NCBI GenBank assembly: GCA_035627835.1
Contig: DASPKX010000104.1
Span: 16,408 to 80,407 of the forward strand
Reading direction: 5' to 3'
Length of the DNA: 64,000 nucleotides
Source of the DNA: DASPKX01 sp035627835
Lineage (GTDB): Bacteria > Verrucomicrobiota > Verrucomicrobiia > Limisphaerales > SXQI01
Both the position numbers and the translations under genes were made by a program. The notes under the pieces were generated by a model that was given only the letters and a program-made list of their open reading frames with translations, did no database searches and had not been told where the DNA came from. Every line of letters starts with the position of its first letter. Position 1 is the first letter of the stretch. Below are positions 45,735 to 53,445 of this stretch, piece by piece.

Positions 45735-45749
45735 AAACAATATTTGTTT
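45735..45749. promoter_or_regulatory. Palindrome upstream of the PocR/AraC gene (possible operator)
   Basis: AAACAA-TAT-TTGTTT is a perfect AT-rich palindrome ending 57 bp before the start of the regulator gene. Its location fits an autoregulatory or promoter element; there is no direct evidence of binding. Confidence 0.3.
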
Positions 45750-45806
45750 CTCCGAGCGCCCTCTCCAAAAACCAAAAGGCGCGAAAGAGATTCGAGGCCA
45801 AGCAAT

Positions 45807-46706
45807 ATGATGTCGAACAATAGCAAGAAAATGGTGGAAGCTCTCAACCACTCCGCCATTTACCACGATTACGAGCGCGCGTTCAACGACGCGACGGGGC
45901 TTCCCCTCTCCCTCTCTTCCCTTGAGTCGTGGGGATTGCCCCATCATGGCCGCCGGAAGGAAAATCCATTCTGCGCGATGATGGCTGGCAACAGCCGCTC
46001 GTGCGCCGCTTGCTTGCGCCTGCAGCAAGACCTTTGTCAATCAGCGACTACCGAAGCTAAAAGCGTGAACTGCGAGCTGGGGCTTACAGACACAGCCGTG
46101 CCCGTTCGCCTCGGCGAGCAAGTCATTGGTTATCTGCACACCGGCCAAATCTTCCGCAAGAAGCCGAGCGAGGCCCAATTCAATCGCGCGGTTGAGACCA
46201 TTCGCAGTTGGGGAATGGACCTCGATCCAGAAGCGCTGCGCGAAGCTTATTTCAGCGGGAAGGTCGTTGGCCAAAAGGAGCACGAAGCTGTGGTTCGCCT
46301 GCTGAGCATCTTCGCCCAGCACCTCTCCAGCATCTGCAATCAAATTGTCATTCAAAACGAAAACGCCGAGCCGCCTGTGATCACGAAGGCAAAGAAGTTC
46401 ATCGAGGAGAACCACTCGGAAGATCTCTCCCTGGCTGGAGTGGCCAAAGCGGTGAACACGAGCCCGTTTTACTTCTGCAAACTCTTTAAGAAGAGCACCG
46501 GGATCAATTTCACCGATTACGTCTCCCGCATCCGCATTGAACGAGCGAGGAACCTTTTGTTGAACCCGAACCTGCGCGTGAGCGAGATCGCTTACGAAGT
46601 CGGCTTTCAATCCCTGACCCACTTCAACCGTGTGTTTAAGAAGGTCAACGGCCAATCCCCCAGTGATTACCGCGCCCGCCTAACCCGCGCTCAAGTCGGC
46701 ATCTAA
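45807..46706 (+). CDS. AraC-family regulator with PocR-type sensory domain
   Basis: The 299-residue transcription factor has N-terminal residues about 15-175 forming a PocR-like ligand-binding domain, with the cysteine pattern C-A-M-M ... SCAACLRLQQDLCQSA ... NCELGLTD and GYLHTGQIF. The C-terminal 100 residues carry two helix-turn-helix units of AraC type (LAGVAKAVNTSPFYFCKLFK and VSEIAYEVGFQSLTHFNRVF). PocR domains sense small organic compounds such as propanediol; the ligand here is unknown. ATG 45807 is used because the upstream frame lacks domain sequence; a second ATG follows at once at 45810. Confidence 0.88.
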   Translation: MMSNNSKKMVEALNHSAIYHDYERAFNDATGLPLSLSSLESWGLPHHGRRKENPFCAMMAGNSRSCAACLRLQQDLCQSATTEAKSVNCELGLTDTAVPVRLGEQVIGYLHTGQIFRKKPSEAQFNRAVETIRSWGMDLDPEALREAYFSGKVVGQKEHEAVVRLLSIFAQHLSSICNQIVIQNENAEPPVITKAKKFIEENHSEDLSLAGVAKAVNTSPFYFCKLFKKSTGINFTDYVSRIRIERARNLLLNPNLRVSEIAYEVGFQSLTHFNRVFKKVNGQSPSDYRARLTRAQVGI

Positions 46707-46721
46707 ACAGCTCGATCTCCC

Positions 46722-46751
46722 GCGCGCAGCCCACAAGCTGCGCGCTTTTTT
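46722..46751 (+). terminator. Rho-independent terminator
   Basis: A 9-bp perfect stem GCGCGCAGC/GCTGCGCGC (46722-46730 with 46737-46745) is followed by TTTTTTC. It ends the PocR/AraC gene. Confidence 0.9.
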
Positions 46752-46810
46752 CTCGTCCACGTCGATCCAGCAACGTGCTTGCGTTGGGCGATCTCTGCTC
46801 GTCGACGCAA

Positions 46811-46845
46811 GAAAGGAGCCGACGCATCACGCATCGGCTCCTTTC
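46811..46845. terminator. Long hairpin between the AraC regulator and ftsH, likely ftsH terminator
   Basis: A 12-bp perfect stem GAAAGGAGCCGA/TCGGCTCCTTTC (46811-46822 with 46834-46845) is T-rich on its 3' side on either strand. It probably ends ftsH on the minus strand. Confidence 0.6.
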
Positions 46846-46854
46846 GTAAGAGTT

Positions 46855-46896
46855 GTAGCCGCAACCTTTAGGTTGCGCAGGTTGCGCAGGTTGCGC
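46855..46896. repeat. Dispersed hairpin repeat family B with three 9-bp tandem units
   Basis: GTAGC then the palindrome CGCAACCTTTAGGTTGCG (46855-46877), whose right arm is expanded into three tandem AGGTTGCGC units (46870-46896). Two more copies of the palindrome lie at 62611-62633 and 62652-62674. Confidence 0.75.
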
Positions 46897-46906
46897 GGCA
46901 CACACC

Positions 46907-48706
46907 TTAATTATTCGTGTAGTGCGACGGCGGGGGTGATCCGGGGCCGTTCTCGAGAAAGTCAGCGATCACAAGCGGCTTCTTGGACGCGCGGCCATCT
47001 TCAATCCCCAGCAACTTAAGCACTTGGTCGCGAGCCAGAGTTTCCTCCTTCAGGAGCGTCTCAGCCAGGAGCTTCGTTTGTTCACGCTTCTGCTCGATGA
47101 TCGCCAGAGCCTGCTTATACGCATCTGTCAGGAGCGTGTTGATCTCCGACTCCGCGTGATCTTTCTCAAACTCGTAATAGAGCTTCTGGCCCATGCCCCA
47201 GTCGTGAATCATCTTCCGGGCAATGTTCTTGGCGGAATCGAGGTCGCCATTGGCGCCATTGGTGATATCACCGATGAAGGTCTGCTCCGCAGCGCGGCCA
47301 GCGGCCAAAACCACCAGCTGCTGCAACAGGTACGTCCGGCTGTGAATGTTCTGGTCTTCCTTCGGCAAGGACATGGTTGAACCAAGGGACATGCCGCGTG
47401 GGATGATGGTGACCTTGTGCAACGGCGGCAGCAGCGGCTGCTCGAGCTGTGCGATCGCATGGCCCGCTTCGTGATACGCAACCACACGGCGTTCATCCGC
47501 CTTCATCGTCATGGACCGACGCTCAATGCCGAAGCGCACTTTGTCGCGAGCTTCTTCCAATTCCGCGAGGCTGATGTTCGCCTTGCTGCGTTGAGCGCTG
47601 AGAATAGCAGCTTCGTTGATCAGGTTCGCCAAATCAGCTCCAGACATCCCTGGCGTGGTGGCGGCAATCACTTCGAGAACCTTCTCTGGATGCTCGATCG
47701 GCGCGTTGCGGCTATGCGTGTTCAAGATCGCGCGGCGGCCACGGCTGTCCGGGAGGGAGACAAACACCTTGCGGTCGAAACGACCAGGGCGCATCAACGC
47801 GTCGTCCAGATCTTCAGGGCGATTCGTGGCCGCGACAACAATGACACCATCGGCGCTGTTGAACCCGTCCATCGCGGTTAACAACGCGTTCAAAGTTTGT
47901 TGCGACTCACCGTTCTGGTCGTGCTTCCGGTGCTTGCCGAGGCAGTCAATCTCATCGATGAAGATGATCGATGGCTTAGCCGCTTTGGCCTGGTTGAAGA
48001 TTTCGCGGATGCGCTTCGCGCCCACGCCGACATACACTTCATTGAAATCACTGCCGCTGGCGCTGAAGAAGTTCGCATTGGCTTCGCCAGCAATGGCGCG
48101 GGCCAGCATGGTCTTGCCAGTCCCTGGAGGCCCAATCAGGAGGACACCCTTCGGAAGGCTGCCGCCCAGTTTCTTGTACTTGCCGGGCTCGCGGAGGAAG
48201 TCGATCACCTCGCGCACTTCGGCTTTCGCCTCGTCCACACCAGCAACGTCATCGAATCGCACACTCGGGCGCTGGCGAATCTTGTGAGTCGCCGTGCTGC
48301 GAGTGGCGCGCATCTGGTAGAACAGCAGCGCGCCGATAATCACAGCGATAAAGAGCGTGGGGAGCATCTCGACCAGCTTCGAGCGGGCGCTCAAGTGCGG
48401 CATGCTCATAGTGGTGGTGCTCTTGGAAAGGAGCTTCTCCAGGAGCGGCTCGCTCAAATGAGTGGTGACGGTGAAATCGGCTTTCTTGCCGCTTTTGAGG
48501 TATTTGCCCTTGATCGTGTACATCCCGGCAGGGGTGCGGGGAGCAATTTCAGCCTGCGCGATGGCATTGGCTGATACGAGGCGCTCGAGGCGCGCGTGAG
48601 TGATTTCTTCGGGAGCCACCGATGGCTCGCGCATGTAGAGGAACCCGATGGCAGCCGCAATTGCGATTAACAGGACCGGGAAGATTCGTTTAAATTTTGC
48701 TGTCAT
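46907..48706 (-). CDS. ftsH: ATP-dependent zinc metalloprotease FtsH
   Basis: The 599-residue membrane-anchored AAA+ protease has an N-terminal helix (FPVLLIAIAAAIGFLYM), a short periplasmic domain, a second helix (MLPTLFIAVIIGALLFYQM), Walker A GPPGTGKT, pore loop YVGVGAKRI, sensor/Arg-finger ATNRPEDLDDALMRPGRFDRK and zinc site HEAGH with LDSAKNIARKMI. The Walker B region reads FIDEIDCLGKHRK, slightly unlike the usual DAVGRQR. ATG 48706 (MTAKFKRIF) is a better start than one 72 bp upstream. Confidence 0.93.
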   Translation of the reverse strand: MTAKFKRIFPVLLIAIAAAIGFLYMREPSVAPEEITHARLERLVSANAIAQAEIAPRTPAGMYTIKGKYLKSGKKADFTVTTHLSEPLLEKLLSKSTTTMSMPHLSARSKLVEMLPTLFIAVIIGALLFYQMRATRSTATHKIRQRPSVRFDDVAGVDEAKAEVREVIDFLREPGKYKKLGGSLPKGVLLIGPPGTGKTMLARAIAGEANANFFSASGSDFNEVYVGVGAKRIREIFNQAKAAKPSIIFIDEIDCLGKHRKHDQNGESQQTLNALLTAMDGFNSADGVIVVAATNRPEDLDDALMRPGRFDRKVFVSLPDSRGRRAILNTHSRNAPIEHPEKVLEVIAATTPGMSGADLANLINEAAILSAQRSKANISLAELEEARDKVRFGIERRSMTMKADERRVVAYHEAGHAIAQLEQPLLPPLHKVTIIPRGMSLGSTMSLPKEDQNIHSRTYLLQQLVVLAAGRAAEQTFIGDITNGANGDLDSAKNIARKMIHDWGMGQKLYYEFEKDHAESEINTLLTDAYKQALAIIEQKREQTKLLAETLLKEETLARDQVLKLLGIEDGRASKKPLVIADFLENGPGSPPPSHYTNN

Positions 48707-48957
48707 GTCCAATATAGGTAAAGCCATGCCCGCTTGAGCAGGAATTGTGCTGAAATCGCTGGGAACTTGGCCCAACACAGGCTTGTCCGCAATGGCGAGA
48801 CAGGGAAAAGATTACTTTTTTTCTAATGGATGTTCTGTCTGGCTCAGACTGTCCACAGAGCAATCAACTCGTTCAAAGTTGTCCCATTTCAAGCCATAAA
48901 AAGCCTGCTTTTACAGCTTGCCGCTGACCAGCCACAGGCCACAATTCCGGCCAACCT

Positions 48958-50172
48958 ATGCTCCGCTTGCTGCTCCTGTTTGCTGCCGCCATCTCATGCT
49001 TCGCTGCGGAAGAAACGAAGCTGGATGAAATCAAGGTTCTGAAAGGGTTCCGTTACGAAGTGCTACTGGAGAAGGACTTGCCTGAACCGATGGACCTCGA
49101 GTTCTCGCCGGACGGCAAGCTCTGGGCCACCGGCCGGGGCGGACAGTTGTTTATCGTAAGCTTGGATCGTGGAGGCCATCGGAAAGTCGCCACGCTCGAA
49201 GTGGACCATAGTGAGGACCGCGGCCTTCATGGCATCGAGTTCCATCCAGGGTACACCACGAACGGCTTTGTTTACCTCTACTTCTCCCCTCCTGCCACGA
49301 ACGGCTTCAGAAACAGGCTCTCCCGATTTACGATTACAAAGTCCGGCAACGCCGAGCAGTTGGACCGAGCCAGTGAGGTCATTTTTCTCGAATGGCCGAG
49401 CGAGAAGATCGGCTTCCACCAGGGTGGCGCCATCGAATACAACCCCGTGGACCAAAAGCTCTATATCTCCACGGGCGACAACAACTGGAACAACGATCTG
49501 GAGAAGTATTATCTCGATCCGCAGAACCGAGCCCAGAGCGTGGCAGATCTTCGCGGCAAATCCCTCCGCCTGAATCTGGATGGCTCCATCCCGTCGGACA
49601 ACCCTTTTGTCAAGGAAAAGGGCGCGCGCCAGGAGATCTTCACAGTCGGCCATCGGCAGCCCTTCACGTTAGCCGTGGACCCCGTCACCGGCGTCGTCTT
49701 CGAAGGTGAAAACGGCGGCGATCGCACAAACGACTTCGAAGAGATCAACCTCCTGAAAGGCGGCGGCAACTACGGCTGGCCCCGAGTCATTGGCAACAAC
49801 ATTGGCACCTACGGGGGCGAAGATCCTTTGCCGGGCGCAATCAAGCCATGGCTCGTTTACGAGCACACCACCCTCCCCTCCTCCTGCATTCTGGGGCCTG
49901 TTTACCGTCCGAACGGCGGCACGAACGAATTCCCCGCCCAGTTCGCGAACGTCATTTACTACGCCGATTACGCCCGCAAATGGGTGCGCATCGCCCGCTT
50001 TAAGGAGCCGGGCTTCGAACTCACCGGCACGGAGCCTTTCGCCCGCGGTTTCGCTGGCGGCCCTCTTGCCCTCCAGCAAGGCCCTGATGGCGCCCTCTAC
50101 ATTCTCGAATACGGCGGCGGCAACAACAACCCGCGCGACCGCATCTCACGGATCGTTCCCGAAAAGCCATGA
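48958..50172 (+). CDS. Secreted PQQ-type sugar dehydrogenase (glucose/sorbosone dehydrogenase family)
   Basis: The 404-residue protein has a signal peptide (MLRLLLLFAAAISCFA) and a six-bladed propeller of the GSDH type: MDLEFSPDGKLWATGRGG, DRGLHGIEFHPGY, YNPVDQKLYISTGDNNWNND, IFTVGHRQPFTLAVDPVTG, ENGGDRTNDFEEINLLKGGGNYGWP and LYILEYGGG. Members oxidise aldoses using PQQ in the periplasm; substrate and cofactor are not proven here. The stop overlaps the start of the Rieske gene (ATGA), suggesting a functional link. Confidence 0.85.
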   Translation: MLRLLLLFAAAISCFAAEETKLDEIKVLKGFRYEVLLEKDLPEPMDLEFSPDGKLWATGRGGQLFIVSLDRGGHRKVATLEVDHSEDRGLHGIEFHPGYTTNGFVYLYFSPPATNGFRNRLSRFTITKSGNAEQLDRASEVIFLEWPSEKIGFHQGGAIEYNPVDQKLYISTGDNNWNNDLEKYYLDPQNRAQSVADLRGKSLRLNLDGSIPSDNPFVKEKGARQEIFTVGHRQPFTLAVDPVTGVVFEGENGGDRTNDFEEINLLKGGGNYGWPRVIGNNIGTYGGEDPLPGAIKPWLVYEHTTLPSSCILGPVYRPNGGTNEFPAQFANVIYYADYARKWVRIARFKEPGFELTGTEPFARGFAGGPLALQQGPDGALYILEYGGGNNNPRDRISRIVPEKP

Positions 50173-50483
50173 GTTATCAGATTGTCGCGCAACTCTCCGA
50201 TCTGCCGCCGAACACGGGGAAGACAGTTCGCATCGGCACGCTGCAAGTGGCGTTATTCAACCACGATGGGCAGATCTACGCCTTGGACGGCTATTGCCCG
50301 CATCGTGGCGCCCCGCTGGGCGATAGCTGGTTTGAGTTCCCGATAGCCCATTGTCCCTTGCACGGTTGGGACTTTGATGTGCGCACCGGCGCCTGCGGCA
50401 TTAACCCCGAAAAGCCAGCCAAAGTGTTGCCCGTGCGAGTGGTTGGCCAGAACATCGAAGTTTTATTACCATTACCCGCATGA
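50169..50483 (+). CDS. Rieske [2Fe-2S] ferredoxin-like protein
   Basis: The 104-residue soluble Rieske protein has cluster ligands C43-P-H45 and C62-P-L-H65 in GYCPHRGAPLGDSWFEFPIA and HCPLHGWDFDVRTG. Size and fold match ferredoxin subunits of oxygenases or NirD-like electron carriers. It overlaps the sugar dehydrogenase gene upstream and the coiled-coil gene downstream (both ATGA). It has no signal peptide although the dehydrogenase does, so direct electron transfer between them is doubtful. Confidence 0.9.
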   Translation: MSYQIVAQLSDLPPNTGKTVRIGTLQVALFNHDGQIYALDGYCPHRGAPLGDSWFEFPIAHCPLHGWDFDVRTGACGINPEKPAKVLPVRVVGQNIEVLLPLPA

Positions 50484-50761
50484 AGAGCGCTTACGAATTG
50501 GCGATGGAACGCCTGAACAAGACCGCCCCCACGGTCAAACTCACACCCGAGCAAAAAGCCAAAATCGCGGAACTCGAGTCCGTTTACGCCGCCAAGATCG
50601 CTGAAAAAGAGATTTATCTGAAAGAGGAACTCTCCAAAGCCCGCGAAACCGGCGATCCAACGAACTACATGGAAGCCGAGCAACGCCTCTCGCACGAACG
50701 CAAAGCCCTTCAGGCTCAACTGGAAGAGAAGAAAGAAGCCGTCCGCGCAGGCAAAGCCTAG
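50480..50761 (+). CDS. Conserved coiled-coil protein of unknown function
   Basis: The 93-residue, highly charged, mostly helical protein begins MKSAYELAMERLNKTAP, a sequence I associate with uncharacterised proteins of Verrucomicrobia and Planctomycetes. Heptads run through AKIAELESVYAAKIAEKEIY and AEQRLSHERKALQAQLEEKK. It overlaps the Rieske gene stop (ATGA), so it is translated from the same transcript. Function unknown. Confidence 0.75.
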   Translation: MKSAYELAMERLNKTAPTVKLTPEQKAKIAELESVYAAKIAEKEIYLKEELSKARETGDPTNYMEAEQRLSHERKALQAQLEEKKEAVRAGKA

Positions 50762-50837
50762 AAGCCCTCTCTTTAACAACCAGCAAGTGAATGGCGCGGG
50801 TATTCTGGTGGACGCGAACCGCGCCAAGGAGCACGCC

Positions 50838-50882
50838 AATTCCCTCTCTTCCCCCCAGGGAGGAGAGGGTCAGGGAGAGGAG
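50838..50882. repeat. Purine-rich inverted repeat (CCTCTC-type)
   Basis: CTCTCTTCCCCCCAGGGAGGAGAG followed by GGTCAGGGAGAGGAGG is an imperfect hairpin of the type that is often dispersed in bacterial intergenic DNA. It lies between the coiled-coil gene and lexA. Only one copy was found in this window. Confidence 0.5.
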
Positions 50883-50991
50883 GCCCGCCCCGTTCCGGCT
50901 AAACGCCCTGCAAAAACCTTTGCAGCGTATCGCTTCTAATCGCTGTGAATAACTTCCTGTCCGAGATTCTCGACAGCTCCGCGCGAGCGGA

Positions 50992-51013
50992 ATACTGTTC
51001 ATTTGAACAGTAT
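50992..51013. promoter_or_regulatory. LexA operator (SOS box)
   Basis: A 22-bp perfect palindrome, ATACTGTTCA-TT-TGAACAGTAT, lies 8 bp before the lexA start codon. Its core is TGTTC-ATTT-GAACA (50996-51009), which matches the TGTTC-N4-GAACA operator reported for verrucomicrobial LexA as I remember it. It implies autorepression of lexA. Confidence 0.9.
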
Positions 51014-51020
51014 AGGCGTT

Positions 51021-51656
51021 ATGGAAACACTTACGGATCGCCAGCAAGAAGTTCTCAGTTATATCCGCTCCAGCCAGCAGCAAGGCCGCGCTCCCAGCCT
51101 GCGGGAGATCGCCGCTCACTTCGGCTTTCGCAGCATGACCGCTGCCCGTGATCACGTGCGCGCGCTCGAGCAGAAGGGCGCCTTGGAAACCGCTCCCCGC
51201 CAGGCCCGCTCGTTGCGGGTGACCCGCAGCGACTTCAACCCGCCGCCCAGCGAGCGGTTCCTCGAAGTCCCTGTTTACGGCAGCATCCCCGCCGGATTTG
51301 CCGATGATCGCCGCCAGGAGAAGAAAGGGTGCATCAATGTGGACCTGCAAATCCTCGGCATCCGGCCCACCGCCCGCACATTCGCGTTGCAGGTTCGCGG
51401 CGATTCCATGATCGGCCGCCACATCCTCGAAGGCGATTACGTGATCCTGGAGCATGGCCTCACACCGAAGAACGGCGATGTCGTTGCAGCTTTAATCGAC
51501 AACGAAAGCACCTTGAAAACCTTCGTGGTGGATAGAGGCCGCCCACCCTTCCTCCGCGCCGAAAACCCCAAATACCGCGACCTGCACGCCGCTGGCGAAC
51601 TCGTGATCCAAGGCGTCATGGTCGGCCTGGTGCGCAAAGCAAGAGCCCAGAATTAA
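51021..51656 (+). CDS. lexA: SOS response repressor LexA
   Basis: The 211-residue repressor has a winged-helix DNA-binding domain (about 1-70: TLTDRQQEVLSYIRSSQQQG, then APSLREIAAHFGFRSMTAAR). It has a self-cleavage site A91-G92 (IPAGFADD) and a catalytic dyad S129 (RGDSMIGR) and K166 (TLKTFV). Start ATG 51021 is immediately after the operator palindrome, which supports it over a TTG 18 bp upstream. RecA-stimulated cleavage should release its own promoter. No imuAB/dnaE2 cassette follows. Confidence 0.96.
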   Translation: METLTDRQQEVLSYIRSSQQQGRAPSLREIAAHFGFRSMTAARDHVRALEQKGALETAPRQARSLRVTRSDFNPPPSERFLEVPVYGSIPAGFADDRRQEKKGCINVDLQILGIRPTARTFALQVRGDSMIGRHILEGDYVILEHGLTPKNGDVVAALIDNESTLKTFVVDRGRPPFLRAENPKYRDLHAAGELVIQGVMVGLVRKARAQN

Positions 51657-51700
51657 AGTTCGCCCCGATTGCGAAGCGCGTGCCAATCGCACAATTTTGT

Positions 51701-51862
51701 ATGGCTATGAAACAAATTGTGATCGCACTGGCCGCTGCGGTGGTCCTGCTCAGCGGGTGCGCAACCAACAAAAGCCACAAGGAACATCAAACTGCCGCCT
51801 GCTGCAAAGAAGGCGCTGCCTGCTGTGGACCCGGCAAAGCCTGCTGCGCCGATCATTCTTGA
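51701..51862 (+). CDS. Small Cys-rich lipoprotein
   Basis: The 53-residue product has a lipoprotein signal with lipobox LLSGC (AMKQIVIALAAAVVLLSGCA). The short mature part contains a dense cysteine motif, ACCKEGAACCGPGKACC, plus His residues. The paired Cys suggest metal binding at the membrane surface, but no known family matches from memory. ATG 51701 or 51707 are both possible. It is downstream of lexA by 44 bp and could be co-transcribed. Confidence 0.6.
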   Translation: MAMKQIVIALAAAVVLLSGCATNKSHKEHQTAACCKEGAACCGPGKACCADHS

Positions 51863-51912
51863 TGGACGGACAGGAAGGGAGCTTTCATCAGCGTTCTTCC
51901 GCCGCTTTTTTT

Positions 51913-51943
51913 AATCTGCGTCAATCTGCGAAATCTGCGGATG
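51913..51943. repeat. AATCTGCG tandem repeat
   Basis: Three AATCTGCG units at 51913, 51923 and 51932 form a short near-tandem repeat of about 10 bp. Similar 'AATCTGCGTC/AATCTGCGG' tracts are common in intergenic DNA of many environmental bacteria; function unknown. Confidence 0.6.
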
Positions 51944-51959
51944 TCCTCTTCCTGTCTCC

Positions 51960-52223
51960 TCATCTAAACGGCGGGACTCCCCAATCGAACTGGTCCCCAT
52001 CTTTTCCCACTGATTCGGTTGGGCACCCCGCCGCCCCTTCCTCGACAAGAGCCACCTCTTCCGGCGTGCTCGGCTGTTTGAACACGTACGAGATCCCAGT
52101 CCGATCATCGCGTGTGATGTTCCCCGGCGCCATTTGGCGGCAGTAATCGCAATCCGTGCACGAGCCATCCACATAATACTTGCCCGGCACATTCAACGGA
52201 TATCGGTGAGCGAACTCAGCCAT
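51960..52223 (-). CDS. Ferredoxin, single 4Fe-4S or 3Fe-4S cluster
   Basis: The 87-residue protein has three clustered cysteines CTDCDYCRQMAP and a fourth in GCPTESVG, so it binds one cluster. It resembles the [3Fe-4S]/[4Fe-4S] ferredoxins that act with P450s or other oxygenases. It ends in a hydrophobic, partly acidic tail (QFDWGVPPFR). ATG 52223 is in the usual place (MAEFAHRYPLNVPG). Nine bases separate it from the phosphodiesterase-like gene upstream on the same strand. Confidence 0.8.
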   Translation of the reverse strand: MAEFAHRYPLNVPGKYYVDGSCTDCDYCRQMAPGNITRDDRTGISYVFKQPSTPEEVALVEEGAAGCPTESVGKDGDQFDWGVPPFR

Positions 52224-52232
52224 GCTCCAAGC

Positions 52233-53330
52233 TTAACGCCCTTCGCGGCCGAGAGGAATCGCAGGCGCTGCGTTTGGATTAAACTTCCGCGCATTCAGGC
52301 CAAGATACTCAAGCATCGTTGCCGCCACATTGCTCAGCGTGTAATCGCCCGACTTCATTTCCCCCTGCGGCGCCACGCCCGCGCCAAACACACCCAGCCA
52401 AAGCTCCTCCGCTCCCGGCACGTTCTTCCCGTGGTCCGTCCAATCCTTGTTCGTCCGTCCGCGCCCATGATCTGTGGTGACGATCAGGATGCTGTTATTC
52501 CGGTACGGCCGCGTGTTCTGGATGAGATCCCAAAGCTGCTCCAGCGCCTGATCAAAGTAAGCCAACGTTTGTACCGTTCGATCGTAACGGCGGTTGTGCG
52601 CCCAATCATCCGTCTCTCCCAAAGCCAAATAGAGCACACGCGGCTTCTCCTTCTTCACAAATTCCAGCGCAAGGTTCAGCGTCGGCGCGTCATGCCGCAC
52701 CGTGTCCCACGGCGAGAGCATGCTGAATTGCACCTCGTCCCACAATTTGGCCTGCGGCGTCAGGAGCCCTGCGGGCATACGTTCGTAACCCGCGTTGCAA
52801 AACACCGCCCCATCCTTGCTCATCGAAATCCAATTAAAAATCTTCCACGAGCCGAACACCGCCACATCCGTTTCCTTCAGACGCAACTCTCGGCGAATGA
52901 ACTCCAACACTGTCTCGCGCGGGCTCCACTCCGCCGAGTTGCTCGTGACCGCCTCCACCGCCTGCCCATTCAAAATCTCCGCGTAGCCTGGGTAAGAGAA
53001 CTTGTGCGGATTTTGAATGCCCACTTTGCTCCCGAGCGCGCGATTCCCATAAATCGCGCCATGCTTTGAAAGCGTGTTCCAGAAGAACGGCATCACCTTT
53101 TCCCGCCGCACCTTCGGGCTCTCGTCCCAATAATTCTTGCGGAAAGTGTCCGCGCTCTCGATTCCTGAAGAAGGCTTGTTCGTCGCCAGCGAGAGTTGTT
53201 CATCCGCGCCCGTGAAGACCTCCTGCCAGCGAATTCCATCCCCGGTCACCAGAAAAACGAACTTCTGTTCCGCGCCCCACGCGCTCGCACAAAGCAGCGC
53301 CACCATGCACAAGAGAACCTTGCAATTCAT
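52233..53330 (-). CDS. Exported alkaline-phosphatase-superfamily hydrolase
   Basis: The 365-residue protein has a signal peptide (MNCKVLLCMVALLCASAWGA). The fold looks like the alkaline phosphatase/phosphodiesterase superfamily: TGDGIRWQEVF with the first metal Asp, SYPGYAEIL holding the probable nucleophile, GETDDWAHN, and IVTTDHGRGRTNKDW with Asp/His ligands near the end. Similar proteins occur in Verrucomicrobia and Planctomycetes as sulfatase-like or phosphodiesterase-like hydrolases. Substrate unknown. Confidence 0.8.
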   Translation of the reverse strand: MNCKVLLCMVALLCASAWGAEQKFVFLVTGDGIRWQEVFTGADEQLSLATNKPSSGIESADTFRKNYWDESPKVRREKVMPFFWNTLSKHGAIYGNRALGSKVGIQNPHKFSYPGYAEILNGQAVEAVTSNSAEWSPRETVLEFIRRELRLKETDVAVFGSWKIFNWISMSKDGAVFCNAGYERMPAGLLTPQAKLWDEVQFSMLSPWDTVRHDAPTLNLALEFVKKEKPRVLYLALGETDDWAHNRRYDRTVQTLAYFDQALEQLWDLIQNTRPYRNNSILIVTTDHGRGRTNKDWTDHGKNVPGAEELWLGVFGAGVAPQGEMKSGDYTLSNVAATMLEYLGLNARKFNPNAAPAIPLGREGR

Positions 53331-53445
53331 ACGTTGATTGCCCGCAGGCTACGCAAACCACCTGACTTATGACAGCCGTTTCGAGCAACGTTGTTGTGAC
53401 AAAGCGAAACTGGAGGCGCGCAAACAGCTTTGATACCATTGCCCA

